Positions 21,954 through 32,772 of a DNA stretch of 64,000 nt are shown here, piece by piece. The stretch's first letter is position 1. Each line of letters opens with the position of its first letter. Source of the DNA: Posidonia oceanica (Eukaryota; Streptophyta; Magnoliopsida; Alismatales; Posidoniaceae); contig JAZBRS010000029.1 of NCBI GenBank assembly GCA_037176725.1, forward strand, positions 126,823,001-126,887,000, in the 5' to 3' direction. Under the pieces are notes generated by a model that saw only the letters and a program-made list of their open reading frames with translations, was not told the origin of the DNA and ran no database searches. Position numbers and translations under genes: made by a program.

Positions 21954-23729
21954 CAAGCTAGAGCCACAAAGCCACCAGAGCTTGGCGGATCTATACAGAG
22001 GGAGTCCATCTTTGCCTGGCTGCTCAAGAAGGGAGCATCCAAAGGAAATGAGGCTACTACGCCCATCACCAGAGGAGGGAGGCAGTCGAATCAAATCATA
22101 CCACCAGCAGAGCAAACAGAGCCGGTCAGACCTGAAGTAGGACCCGGGTCAACGGAATATGACATCCTAGAGCAATTAAAGAAGACGCAGGCCAAGATCT
22201 CGATCTATGACCTCATAAACAGCTCAAATAAACACCGGAAAGCTCTACTAGAAGTGCTAGAGAAGGCTCAAGTTGCCCCAGACATGCCAGTGGAGGAACT
22301 CCATATCATAGCTACAGCGGCCTTTGTAGAACCAATCATTACCTTTGCTGATAGCAAGTTGGCACCAATAGGGAGGAGAAAAGCTCCATTGAATGTAACC
22401 ATTTCTATAAACAATCACTTAATTTCTGAAGTGCTCATAGATACTGGTGCATCAATGAACATTTGCTCGTTGAACACAATACGAGCCTTGGGCGTAAATG
22501 AAGCCTCTTTAACCCCCATTGATATGACGATTGCCGGGTATGATGACAACAAAAGAAAAGTGCACAGCAAGTAGACCACAAAGATAGGGATAGGACCAGC
22601 TCAGGTTCTAACCCAACTAATCGTCATAGACATCAATGTGCCATATCAGATCATCTTGGGGAGACAATGGCTAGACAGTTTAAAAGGAGTATCATCTCCT
22701 CGGCACCAATGCTTGAAATTCCCACACGATGGGAAAATCATCAAGATAGCGGGGGACATACCAGGCCAAGAAGCAGAGGCAAATGTGATATACCTGCCGC
22801 ACCAGTTCAGTGTGCGAGAGAGGCTGACCCGTGCCGAAAAAGGCAAGAATGTCGTATCTATGGTCGAGCTAAGGGACAAGTGGGCCAGGCCTAGGTTATT
22901 TCACAAGAAGAAGGAACCCTCCAAAAGCAAAAGACCATCCATGAATGTGGGATGGGAGATCATGAGGAGAATTGGCTACAAGAAAGGCCAGGGCTTAGGC
23001 GCAGAAGGAAAGGGAATGAAGGAGCCAATAAAGGCCTGTGACAGAGAAGGAAGGGGAGGACTCAGTTTCGACCAGTTCCCTGACGGACGACCATTACAGT
23101 GGAATCTACAAGGACATTTTACCAGCATAGGGATATTCGACCCGAATTCATCCCCCCTGGGAAATATTATTTTGGCGCAATCAACCAAACATACTTTCCA
23201 AAGTGTAGAGGACACAGCCGACGTAAACATTTTCGGCTTATTCCAAACACTTGAATTGCCAGCAGAGCCTCACGAAGGTCAGACTGCAAGGGAGTTGACA
23301 GCAGAGCCTCACGAAGGCCAAACTGTAGTAGCAGAGCCTCACGAAGGTCAGACTGCAAGGGAGTTGACAGCAGAGCCTCACGAAGGTCAGACTGTAGAAG
23401 AGTTGCTAGCAGAGCCTCACGAAGGTCAGACTGCAACATCGCTGCTACCACTGTTAGGCGCATCAGCCCCCGAACCTCCGGATCAGCCGCCTCTTTCTTC
23501 TTCTCCCTCTTCTTCCGGCACCGCCGCCTCCAAGCCTCCGGATCGGCCGCCTCTTTCTTCTTCTCCCTCTTCTTCGGGCACCACCGCTTCCAAGCCTCCG
23601 CCTCCTCCAGCTCCGGACATCTCTTCCTCTTTGGAGCAAAGGCCGGGGCAAACTCTATGCAAGTCACAACGACTCGTAGACAGGGTCCGCCACCTCATGG
23701 CTGATCTCTCTAAAGGTCTGCAACCTTAG
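21954..23729 (+). pseudogene. Second protease plus G-patch region
   Basis: Begins with a linker containing EYDILEQLKKTQAKISIYDL (22158-22217). A second protease follows: SEVLIDTGASMNICSLNTIR (about 22425-22484), a stop at 22572, and IILGRQWLDSL (22650-22682). A G-patch comes next: GWEIMRRIGYKKGQGLGAEG with KGMKEPI (about 22950-23030). The end holds five copies of AEPHEGQT (23265-23430), then a duplicated Pro/Ser unit (23470-23600). G-patch motifs bind RNA or helicases; beside a retroviral-type protease they are known in some retroviruses and plant gypsy elements. Only two internal stops (21951, 22572) are seen. Confidence 0.8.
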
Positions 23730-25378
23730 AGACCTGAAGTTGACCCCGATCCAAGGGCCGACCATGAGCTTCTCGAAGGTGATGGGAACGTCAACCATGA
23801 CGAGCCCACCTAGAAAGGCTCCTACCTCTACTGATGGAGGTAACTCTAGGAGCATCCCCCTAGATGCTGTAAATAAAACTTTGTTTAATTCTGCATTGTT
23901 TTCATTTCCTAGGAGTAAAAGTAATTTGCTTTCAGTTTTCAATAAGGGAGAGGATCACCATGTTAGTTCTAGCAGCTCGTGGTCAACTTCGACCACTACT
24001 TCCAAAACTGTGCGTGTGTGTCAATACACGGAGGCATTGCCTCAGGAGCTGGCTACTGCTAACAAGGTCTTCCTAGTAGAAGAATTTGATCGGTTTGGGA
24101 AGTGTGCAGGAATAGAAGCATATGAGCTAGTTAGCTATAGTGATGAGGAAGAAGATCAAGAGGCTGACTCAGACCTCCTTAAGCACCTCATGGACAAATA
24201 TGATGAGCAAACCAAGGTAGCTGAAGAAGAGATCGTGGAGGTCAACCTGGGAACTGCCGAAGAGCCAAAACCAATACTCATAAGTGCAAGCCTGAGCCCA
24301 AAAGAGCAGGAGGAAATGGTCCTAATCTTGAAAGAATTTGTAGATGTGCTGGCCTTCAAGTACGAGGATATGCCTAGTCTACAATCAGCCCTAGTGGAAC
24401 ACCTGCTTCCACTAAACTCTGGAGCCAAACCCATCAAGCAGAAGCTAAGGCGATTAAGGCTGGAACTCGCCCTTAAAGTCAAAGAGGAAATTGACAAGCT
24501 CCACAAAGCAAAATTCATCAGAGTGGTTGTGTACCCCAGTTGGGTCTCAAATATAGTACCAGTGGCCAAAAAGGACGGGAAGGTTCGGGTTTGCATTGAC
24601 TGTCGCAACCTCAACGCCGCCTATCCCAAGGATGACTTCCCTTTGCCACATATTGACTTGCTAGTGGACAATACAGCAGGATTTGAGATGCTATCTTTCA
24701 TGGATGATTTCTCCAGTTACAACTAGATTAAGCTAGCAGAGGAGGACCAAGAGAAGACGTCGTTCATCACACCATGGGGGACATACTGCTACGTAGTCAT
24801 GCCATTCGGTCTCAAGAATGCCGGCGCAACATATCAGAGAGCGATGATGACCATCTTCCACGACATGATGCACGATTGCATGGAAGTGTACGTTGACGAT
24901 ATCTTGGTCAAATCAAAAACAAGGGAAGCACACTTTGAGGCTGAAAATGAACCCAAAGAAATGTGTGTTTGGGGTAACTACTGGGAAGCTACCGGGCTTC
25001 ATCATCAGCAAGAGAGGAATTGAGGTGGACCCACAGAAGGCTAGAGCAATAGCACAGATGCCTCTGCCTCGAAACATCAAGGAACTCAGGGGACTTATTG
25101 GCCGCTTACAGTTCATCAGGAGATTCATCTCACAGCATGCAGATTGATGTAAGCCGTTTTATGAGTTACTGAAAGGAGGAAGGGAATTCACTTGGGATGA
25201 GAAATGCCAGAAAGCTTTTGATGAACTCAAAGCATACCTCATGAACCCCCCAGTCTTGTCAGCGCCTATGCCAAGGAAGCCTTTGCTACTCTATGTGGCA
25301 GCCACTGCATCATCAATAGGGGTAGTACTAGCTCAACATGACGAGGATGGGAAGAAGGAAAAACTCATCTACACATGA
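23730..25378 (+). pseudogene. Outer element RT and truncated RNase H
   Basis: A frameshift separates it from the protease/G-patch part. RT motifs in order: SWVSNIVPVAKKDGKVRVCI (about 24541-24597), DCRNLNAAYPKDDFPLPHID, MDDFSSYN then a stop at 24724, ITPWGTYCYVVMPFGLKNAG, and the catalytic YVDD at 24889-24900. A small deletion near 24930-24950 shifts the frame and removes part of the segment before NPKKCVFGV. The connection domain (LRGLIGRLQFIRRFISQHAD) and the start of RNase H (LLLYVAATASSIGVVLAQ) follow. At about 25375 RNase H ends abruptly, long before its usual end, and no integrase follows. Confidence 0.86.
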
Positions 25379-25403
25379 ACAAGGATGAAAAATGAAAGAC
25401 ATA

Positions 25404-25409
25404 TTTATT
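25404..25409 (-). terminator. Poly(A) signal of antisense gene A
   Basis: AATAAA on the minus strand, about 50 bases after the stop codon of gene A. It lies just past the RNase H break, so it probably came in with the antisense gene. Confidence 0.55.
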
Positions 25410-25458
25410 CCCTTGAAAAGATACATGGTCCCTAAAAATAAAAGATTACAATGATTGC

Positions 25459-26803
25459 CTATCTAATCATCTTCTTCCTTTTCCTGCGCAGCACCCCCGT
25501 CGCTTCAACCCACTCCTCGGGTTTGGGCAGTAGCTTTGAATACCACTTCCAGTGCGCATCCTCCTGTGGTAGGCAGTAAGTCGAAGAAGCAGCTGATGGC
25601 TCCTCTGCATCAACATGGCAGTCCAGAGACGACCAAAGAGCCCGAATGTAGTACACCATTACTGCATCAGATGGAAGACTGCGCTCCCGAACTCGAATGC
25701 GAGGAATAAAGCTCAGCCGAGGTGGCACCTCTTTCTTCTGCCCTACCATCTCGAAGCAGAGATGGAAGTTGTACACTACAAAGTGGGTAGGCCCTATCAA
25801 CTCCAACTCAACTGAAGAGCCTCGTGCCTAGTGCTTATGAGAAAGGGACATGGAAGGCACGGAAATGTCAATAGGGGCAGCAGACAAAGAGCAAACCCTT
25901 TCCTCAATCAAATCTGTCTTCACAAGCCCAAGCCTCGGGAAATGGACCTGCAGCCACTTGGAAAGAAGGAAAGGAGAGCCTACAAAATCCCCTCCAGTGG
26001 AAACACTGGTCAGGCCAAGATATGTAGCAGCAAGAATGGCAACTGAAGGAGAGCGCCAGAAATGCTCAGTAAGGCCTATCAAGGACTCAGTGTGATAGAC
26101 ATCGAAGAAGAAATCCTTAGTGACAAATAAAGTGAGGCCTCCAATCAGTAAATGCAGACACACCAGCAGTTGATCCTGAGAGCAGAGTCGTCAATCTGGC
26201 GGAAGCTGAAGTACAAATGCGCCAAGTTGAGCTTACGACCCCTAATCACTGAGAAAATAGGCGGAAGGGTGAAGATATGGTCTATGAACGTCTGCATATT
26301 TGCTGTTCCATATGACAATGGGAAGTCAATATCTGGCCGGGCCGCTCCAATCTAAGTCACACCAAGCAGGCCATGAACATCCTCTACTAGGATTATCGCC
26401 TCACAACCCCCAAAGAAGAAAGTGTGAGTCTCAGGACTCCAAAAGGCACATGAGGCATGAAGCAAGGGCCAGTCCAAGTTAGTGCCCAATAAATCCAAAA
26501 GTCCATCAAAGCACGTACGGGCCAATACAGATTTCCTTTCTCGAGCCCAAAGCACAAAGTCCTTCACCCAAGTGGAGTAGTAGGGGAAGTCATTATCAAA
26601 GCAAGGTGTTTTGGTAAAATTGAGGATTTCCTGCAGAGAAATTCGAAAGCATGAGGAACAGAGGAGTATGAAGGGACGAACGAAGAAGATCATACCTTCC
26701 CCGTCTTGATAAGGGACATCATATGCCCTTCAATCTCTTCCAAAGGTTTTGCAACTTCCTTCTTGTTGTGCATGAAGACATTGGGAACAGAACTAGAAGC
26801 CAT
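25459..26803 (-). pseudogene. Antisense gene A: plant mobile domain protein
   Basis: Exon 1 (26803-26696) reads MASSSVPNVFMHNKKEVAKP and ends ...LIKTGK. A 65-bp GT-AG intron (26695-26631, donor GTATGA, acceptor CTGCAG) follows. Exon 2 (26630 down) has STWVKDFVLWARERKSVLAR, then the PMD signature SPETHTFFFGGCEAIILVED. It is interrupted by stops near 26352 and 26160 and resumes with DFVGSPFLLSKWLQVHFP, ending RRKRKKMIR. PMD proteins (MAIN/MAIL family) are plant proteins related to transposon-borne domains. TATA and poly(A) signals are present on the same strand. It is homologous to gene C, with the intron in the same place. Exon calls are mine, from splice consensus and reading frame. Confidence 0.72.
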
Positions 26804-26900
26804 GAAAGCAAAAGAAAGGAAAAGAAGAAGCACAAATCAAGAAGAAATCAGTAGAGAGGAAAGGGGCGAGTATGCATGAAAATCCAAGGGGTGGCCAAGC

Positions 26901-26907
26901 TTTTATA
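26901..26907 (-). promoter_or_regulatory. TATA box of antisense gene A
   Basis: TATAAAA on the minus strand, about 100 bp upstream of the gene A start codon. A pyrimidine-rich leader lies between, and the hairpin array at 27019 lies upstream. Confidence 0.55.
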
Positions 26908-27018
26908 AGTACAGAAGGGCCGTCGGAAATCCTTCATGCAGCCATTGAGAGAATTTCGCAGCATTCCAGAAGATTAGCCAAGAACAGGAAAGGAAAGAAA
27001 AGTTTCTGGGCTCACTTC

Positions 27019-27150
27019 GTTGTACGCGAGACGAAGCGCATCTAACATTAGCCACGCTGGTTGAAGCGTATAACGTTTAGATTAGCTGCCCGGTGTTGGA
27101 TGCAGAGATTGAAGCGGATAACGTTCGCCACACCAGATGAGGCGTATAAC
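27019..27150. repeat. Hairpin array between antisense genes A and B
   Basis: Four to five decayed units with arms such as GTTGTACGC / GCGCATCTAAC, GTTGGATGC / GCGGATAAC and TTCGCC / GGCGTATAAC. It lies 215 bp upstream of the gene A start and about 480 bp past the gene B stop. Confidence 0.7.
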
Positions 27151-27631
27151 GTTTTATCAGTGACTTAGGTTATTGAACTTGGCTAGATTGTCCCCTAATC
27201 CGTGATTTAGTTGCATGAATCGGTTTTACCCATCCTAGAGGCTTAACTAAGATGAAATACACGTGTGAGCGTTGGTTTCATATTTTTTGGACATTCGGGC
27301 CAGTCGGAATCTCTAGTTGCTCATTTCATCAAGTAAATGGCTCATTAAGGCATCGACGACTTCAAAATTCAATTTTTAAGCTTCCAGGTGAAGTCTTTCC
27401 TTATAACCATGTCATTTACATACCATTTCACTTGAGTATGCTGGTTTTCAAGTTAACTTGGATTAAGGACCATTATTTTACCATATTGGTCGCTTAAGCT
27501 CATTTTAGCTTTGAGAAAGATAATTTAAAAGAAGTATTTGACGAGCTTGCTGAGTGTGCAGAAATCTATATCATTTCAAAATATACAATTGTTCTACAAG
27601 GTCACTGGGGCATACCCCTGAAGTACAAAAG
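27151..27631. other. Spacer between arrays and gene B
   Basis: AT-rich and non-coding. On the minus strand it is the 3' flank of gene B. No poly(A) signal as clear as those of A and C was seen. Confidence 0.4.
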
Positions 27632-30600
27632 CTAAGGAGCACTCTCTCCCTCACTCTCAGGAGCTGAAGCAGGAGTCGGAGAAAGAGCGGTAGGAGGACG
27701 AGGCGACTGCCGAACAGAAACGCCTGACGGAGCCTTGGAAACGGACCGAGAGTGGTGGCTACCCGACCGGCGGCTCGGTACAGAAGGAACGGGCACCCCG
27801 AGCCTAACACCAGCAGTAAAGGCAAACCTTCGATAGTGCCTTAGCTCAAACTCAAGCTGGGAGATAACCCCCGCCATGCTCTGAGGAAAGAAGCAATCAA
27901 AATGTCAGATACAAGCGAGGACATGGAAGACGTAAAGAAACGCTGAATTGAATCGTACCGCCTGAGATTGGGCAATCTCGGTGTCCCTGTCGGCAACCTG
28001 CTGCTCCAGCTCCCGGATCCGAGCACTACTAGCGGCAACTGTCCCCTCTAGCTCCTCCAACCTCCCAACAGAGCTAGCAGCTATGAAGTCACTGGTCCGC
28101 TCCCTCAGCTTGCTCTCTAAATAAGAAACCTACAAGCAATGGTATCAGGACCAAGGGAATTTCAAAAGCAGAAATAAAATAAAAGCATGCTTAGCTTCTC
28201 CTGGAGATGGGAGATCTCCTCTGAGCGGTCTGGGGGAGGAGCACTACTAGTCGAAGGCTGAAAAGAAAGATTCGAGTCAGTTACAATTCATAGTCAGACT
28301 ATAAAGGCTACATGTAAAGATACCTAAGAGGCAGAGGCATGCAGGCGGTCAATCTCTCTGGTCAAGACAGAGAGCTGCTGGGTCAAGTGGCGCTCCTGCT
28401 GAGCCCGCTCATCCGCCGCCTTGAGCTACAGAAGAAAGAAAGCAAGTCAGCCAAATTGAATTAACAGTCTACAAAATAAAATTCAAAAGCTCACCGTTAT
28501 CTCCAACTGGGCTCGAGAAGACTGAACCTCCTCCAGCAAGGCCACCCGGGACACCACCGCCTCCCTGGGATCTGTGTCCCCCAAAGGAAGGTTCCCGTGC
28601 CCAAGGAAGTGGGACTGGTGGAAGATCATCAAAGAAGAAAACTCCCGGTCTATCCACTCGGCCCACACCGTCTCGTCCTCCTCTGTGGCATCCGTCGGAG
28701 CAAGAGAACCACGATGGGCCCAGTCCAAGAGCTATAGACCGTAGACGTCCACCCAATGACGAGCACGGCTGCCCCCGCCGCGTGTCTCTCATCAAACTCG
28801 GCGAGGAGGAGGTAAAGGCTGAGCCTGCCGACGTCCCAGCTGTCGTAGTGCCCTGCCAATCTGTTGGAAGTGATAGTGGTTCTAGTAGTGGATCCATACG
28901 TCCCGGTCGAAAATGGCCTGATCACGGGCAATCTCGGGGACGTCTGCATGCTCTCCCTCAGCATATAGACGCCAAACCACCTAAAAGGAGCAATACATGT
29001 CAGCAAGCAGCATAAATAAATAAACAGAAGCTGAAATTAAAGTTACCTGAGCCGGGACAAGAAGCTCGAAAAGCAGACGACCGACATAGCGGTTGTCATC
29101 TACAGGCTCAAGGGCCTGCTCAGCAGCGGCCCAAAACATTCCCCTAGGAAAGGGGACACCGATAGGAGGAACCGGAGGAGAGGCAGGTCGCAGAAAGGCA
29201 AATTGGTCCCACACCCATATCTGCACGCAAAACAAGGAAGCTGTTAGCAAGAATATAATATCCAATGCCAGCTTAAATATGCAGATTTACCTGAAGGAAT
29301 GGCAGGTTCCCGCCAAGCTGGTGAGAACTACCGTCAGTGAAGCGGAATAGGGTGGAGTACAGGTGTGCCAAGCTGGCCGCACCCCAGGCGTACTCTCCCA
29401 CACGCTCCAAGTCTGCCAGGAGAGGAAGGAATCACGCTGAGAGCTTCGAGGAGGAGTGCGAAAAGAGCACCTCCCCGAACAGCACTAGAAGGAAGGCCCA
29501 CAGCTGCTGGTCGGCCTCCACGCCTGGTCCAGCTACCGTCTCTGCCAGCTCACTAACTCGGTGAACCGCAGAAGTGATCACCACAAGTTGCTCCCTGCTC
29601 ATGACTAACTGGCGTTCGACAAGCTCCTGTGCCAAGGCTGAGTAACTCGAGCGCACCTGCCCCGTCACTGGTTGGCCTGTGACCCGGAGACCGGTCAGCC
29701 GCACCATGTCCTCCAGGGAGAGGACAAACTCGCCTGTCCTCATGACGATCGAGCTCGTGCGGAAGTTCCACCGCTCTGCGACTGCCTCCAAGAACATCGG
29801 ACGGAGGGGAAAGTCTGGGATGGACAAGAAATGCCCGAATCCCATTTGATCCAGACGCTCTTGCTGGAAGGCAGCCAACACGGCGTAGGACCGGCAGACC
29901 TAACCCCAGTAGCAACGGGTCACGGCCGGTGTTTGACTCTGTAAACAAGCAAGAGGAGTCATCAGTCAGGATGAAATAATTGAATAAAATGAGTAAAAAA
30001 AAAATGAAAAGATGTCTACCTGTCCCCTCGAAGCTAGTGTGGCGGTGGCGTACTCTGATCGAGACGCATCCCTGTGTGGTCCCGATGCCTGCATATCGTC
30101 CCGAGGGATCTGCTCCTACTAGTAGTCCGGGGGATCCCTCGCATCGCCCTCTGCCTCCCGTCGAACGAAGTCGACCATGTTTCACCACCAGTTGTAGTCC
30201 TCGCCGAATTGCGCGAGGAAGGGGTCGACCGGCCTCACCTTTAGCACCTCCGCGGGGCCCACCTCGTCTAGGCCAACCTCGGGCCTCCCCTCCGAGACTG
30301 TCTCCTCCGAATCCTCGTAACTAAAAGAACTGCTAGAACCGGAGTCCGCCTCCGCCGTCGTCTCTCCGGCCTCCCCGGAACCAGAATCCGCCCCCTCGGC
30401 ATCCCCACTAGCCGCCGCCTCTGCCTCCACAGCGTCGCCACTAGCTGCCACCTCAGCCACCGCGGCACCACCACCGGTAGCCCCCGTTTTCGCTCCCGTA
30501 GCCTCGGCATCACCACCGATCGTCACCTCAAGCCCTGCCACGGCACCACCGGCCTCCGCCACCTCCGCCGCAGTCCGACTGGCCTCCACGGCCACCCCAG

Positions 30601-30958
30601 AAGCTGTTCTAGGATCAGCAACCTCAGCCACAGCCTCCACGGCCGTAGAACCAGCCTCCACTGGCGTGTCCCTGCCTGCCATGGCCTCGCCGATGACCCC
30701 TACAACCCTCGCTGCCGTTTCCCCTGCCGCTGGGCCCACGGCCGCCGCCTTCGACACAACCTTGCCGAAGGGGGAAGGGCCCGTCCGAGCCCTCTTCACT
30801 GTCCAGGTGTAAAAATGGGAGATTCTCTTCTCCATCAAAGTCACCTCGCCGGAATGAGAAGGAGAGTCACCGGAAAAGCCCGCTGGTGCCGGAGAAGAAG
30901 AAGAGGAGCGGAGCAGATGGCCACCCATGGCATAGGACGAGGACTTTATATCTTTCAA
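27632..30958 (-). pseudogene. Antisense gene B: eight-exon PMD and coiled-coil gene
   Basis: Exons on the minus strand: 30958-30020, 29938-29291, 29220-29047, 28980-28495, 28425-28324, 28257-28195, 28129-27959 and 27880-27632. Introns are 65-81 bp; all are GT-AG except the sixth, whose donor reads CT. Exon 1 is Ala/Glu/Ser-rich and low complexity. Exons 2-3 hold the PMD: ERWNFRTSSIVMRTGEFVLS, LEDMVRLTGLRVTGQPVTG, FLPLLADLERVGEYAWGAAS, then IWVWDQFAFLRP. Exons 5-7 encode heptad-rich sequence (QQLSVLTREIDRLHASAS; YLESKLRERTSDF; RIRELEQQVADRDTEIAQSQ), likely a coiled coil. The last exon is Ser/Pro-rich and ends ESEGESAP. A TATA-like GATATAAAG is only 22 bp before the ATG at 30928, so the true start is unsure. 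Stops near 30182, 30120 and 29432 show decay. Confidence 0.72.
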
Positions 30959-30959
30959 C

Positions 30960-31106
30960 GTTGTATGCGTGAATTTCCGCGTCCAACACCTCGAGAAGAA
31001 AGAATGTTATACACGCCCTATGACGCGTCCAATGTTTTGCAAGTTAAAACGTTAGCCGCTGGTTTCCCAGCGTACAACGTTGAATGCTCCATTTTCAGCG
31101 TACAAC
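30960..31106. repeat. Hairpin array upstream of antisense gene B
   Basis: Five units with arms such as GTTGTATGCG / CGCGTCCAAC, GTTATACACG / CGCGTCCAAT and GTTAGCCGCTGG / CCAGCGTACAAC. The last is a long stem with loop TTTC. It abuts the gene B start region on one side and the gene C 3' end on the other. Confidence 0.78.
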
Positions 31107-31195
31107 GCTTTAAGTTCAGGGAAGTGTTCTGAATTCTAATACTTTCGTTCAACTCATACAAATTCATTCGAAAGAGACCAAAGAGACGAAATAAT

Positions 31196-31201
31196 TTTAT
31201 T
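31196..31201 (-). terminator. Poly(A) signal of antisense gene C
   Basis: AATAAA on the minus strand, 24 bases after the gene C stop codon at 31225. Confidence 0.55.
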
Positions 31202-31224
31202 GATGATAAATGATATATTTCTAA

Positions 31225-32576
31225 CTACATTTTCTGTCTTTTTGAAGGAAACTCAATGAACAATTTAGGACGCACGCCCTCGTACCAAGCGTCATAAGTT
31301 GCAAGAGAGATGGCTTCGCAGTCCGCGTTCGAGTTCTCCCATGCAGAAAGGACTCGATTTTGCCCCTTCTCATCCCAAGTACCAGCTTGATAGAAGACCT
31401 GGATGATGTCCCCAGGGGTGTCCCTCAAGCGTGGGAGAATCATATCAGAGAAGCGAGGTAAGGGAGGTATAGCCCGAGGAGTACCCAGCATTGAGAAGCA
31501 TCATTGAGGGTTGTACCTCACAAACTCGGTCGCCCCAATCAGCATCAGGAAATACTCTGGGTCAGACACTGTCCTGAAAGACGAGGGGAGACTGAAGGAG
31601 TCCATCTGGGACTTGACCTCGCAAGCGCATAAACGGCGAATGAGCTCCTCCAAGGGAAGGCTAGCATCAAGAGCAGGCAGAAGAAAATGCTCCTCCAACC
31701 AGCATAGAACTAGGAACGGCGAACCAAAGAATGGCCCCCCGAGGTAGGCACTAGATAAGCCCCAGATGGTAAAAGCCAAAACAGACTGACTCAAACATTT
31801 CTCCGGGTTGCGCACGCAGATGCACATGAGCTCAGCATGGTAGGCACTAATAGTCAGAGCTTCATTTGTGAAGAGCACCAGTCCCCTGATCAGAATAAAG
31901 ACGCATTCCAAGCAAGAAGCCTTAGAGCGGATGCTGTCACGCTGTTTCCAGAAAAATTTCCACAAGGAGGAGAGTTTGATACAGCCATCCAGCACCAGGT
32001 CCTCCGGCACAACAACAGAGCAAAAGATGCAGTTTAAGAGAGAAAAAGAACCTACCACCCCGATTGGCAAAAGGTAGGCATCCCTACAGTAAATGGACAG
32101 GTCGGCATGTCGAGTACCTAAAAGGGCGCTCACCTCCTCCAAAAGGATGGTCAACTCCCCCGAAGAAGAAAAGAACGTGTGAGTTAAAGGATTCCATAGC
32201 CTACAGAGACCGAAGAGCACCTTCCAGTCAACAGGCTGTCGCAACTAGCGAAGAGCTTGACAAAGACCAGCCTCTTCCAAGCGCTCTTGATACTTCTTCA
32301 AAGCCCAAGAGCGGAATTGTTGAACCCAGTCCAACTAATAGGCTTTCGAGTCACGGTCGTTGTTGGCAAAAGATAGGGGCTATGAAGTAAGGAAAAATCA
32401 GCAGAAGTACGAGAATGAGAGTATGGGTAAATGATAAAAACAGGGAGTACCTTCTCATGCACCAAAAGGTTCGCCAAATGGTTGGGTATAGCCTCCAGCT
32501 GGAGTTGCACCATGTCAGAAGGAGAGGAGAAGACGGCCACTTGGAAAGCATGGCACGGGATATCACTCAAATCCAT
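31225..32576 (-). pseudogene. Antisense gene C: plant mobile domain protein
   Basis: Exon 1 (32576-32451) reads MDLSDIPCHAFQVAVFSSPS and ends ANLLVHEK. A 71-bp GT-AG intron (32450-32380) follows at the same place as in gene A. Exon 2 gives LDWVQQFRSWALKKYQERLE, a stop near 32246, then the PMD signature RLWNPLTHTFFSSSGELTIL with LEEVSALLGTRH. Later come GGPFFGSPFLVLCWLEEHFL and LIGATEFVRYNPQ, a stop at 31501, and an end in FPSKRQKM. It aligns with gene A along its length but is less decayed (three stops). It may start upstream of the chosen Met, because an acceptor-like TTGCTAG lies just before it. Function is unknown; the domain is transposase-associated in plants. Confidence 0.75.
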
Positions 32577-32665
32577 GAGGAGAAGCACAAGCCCTAGCAA
32601 GCAAAAATCAATAAGGAAAGGAAGATAAATGTTTGAACTACAAGATTCAAGCCAAGAGGAGGTCT

Positions 32666-32672
32666 AATATAG
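32666..32672 (-). promoter_or_regulatory. TATA-like box of antisense gene C
   Basis: CTATATTAG on the minus strand, about 90 bp upstream of the gene C start. The spacing resembles that of gene A. Confidence 0.4.
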
Positions 32673-32772
32673 GCCGTGCAGCCTTCATCAGATTGGAAAC
32701 CCAAAGAAAATCGGAGATTTACTGCCAAAACGGTGGTGCCCGAACAGGAAAGACAGCAGCCTGTCTCACGAC

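Noticed and set aside
30926..30950. TATA box of gene B setting the ATG at 30928
   Set aside because: Only 22 bp separate them, so transcription would begin at or after that ATG. It is left as a start-codon uncertainty, not annotated as a promoter.
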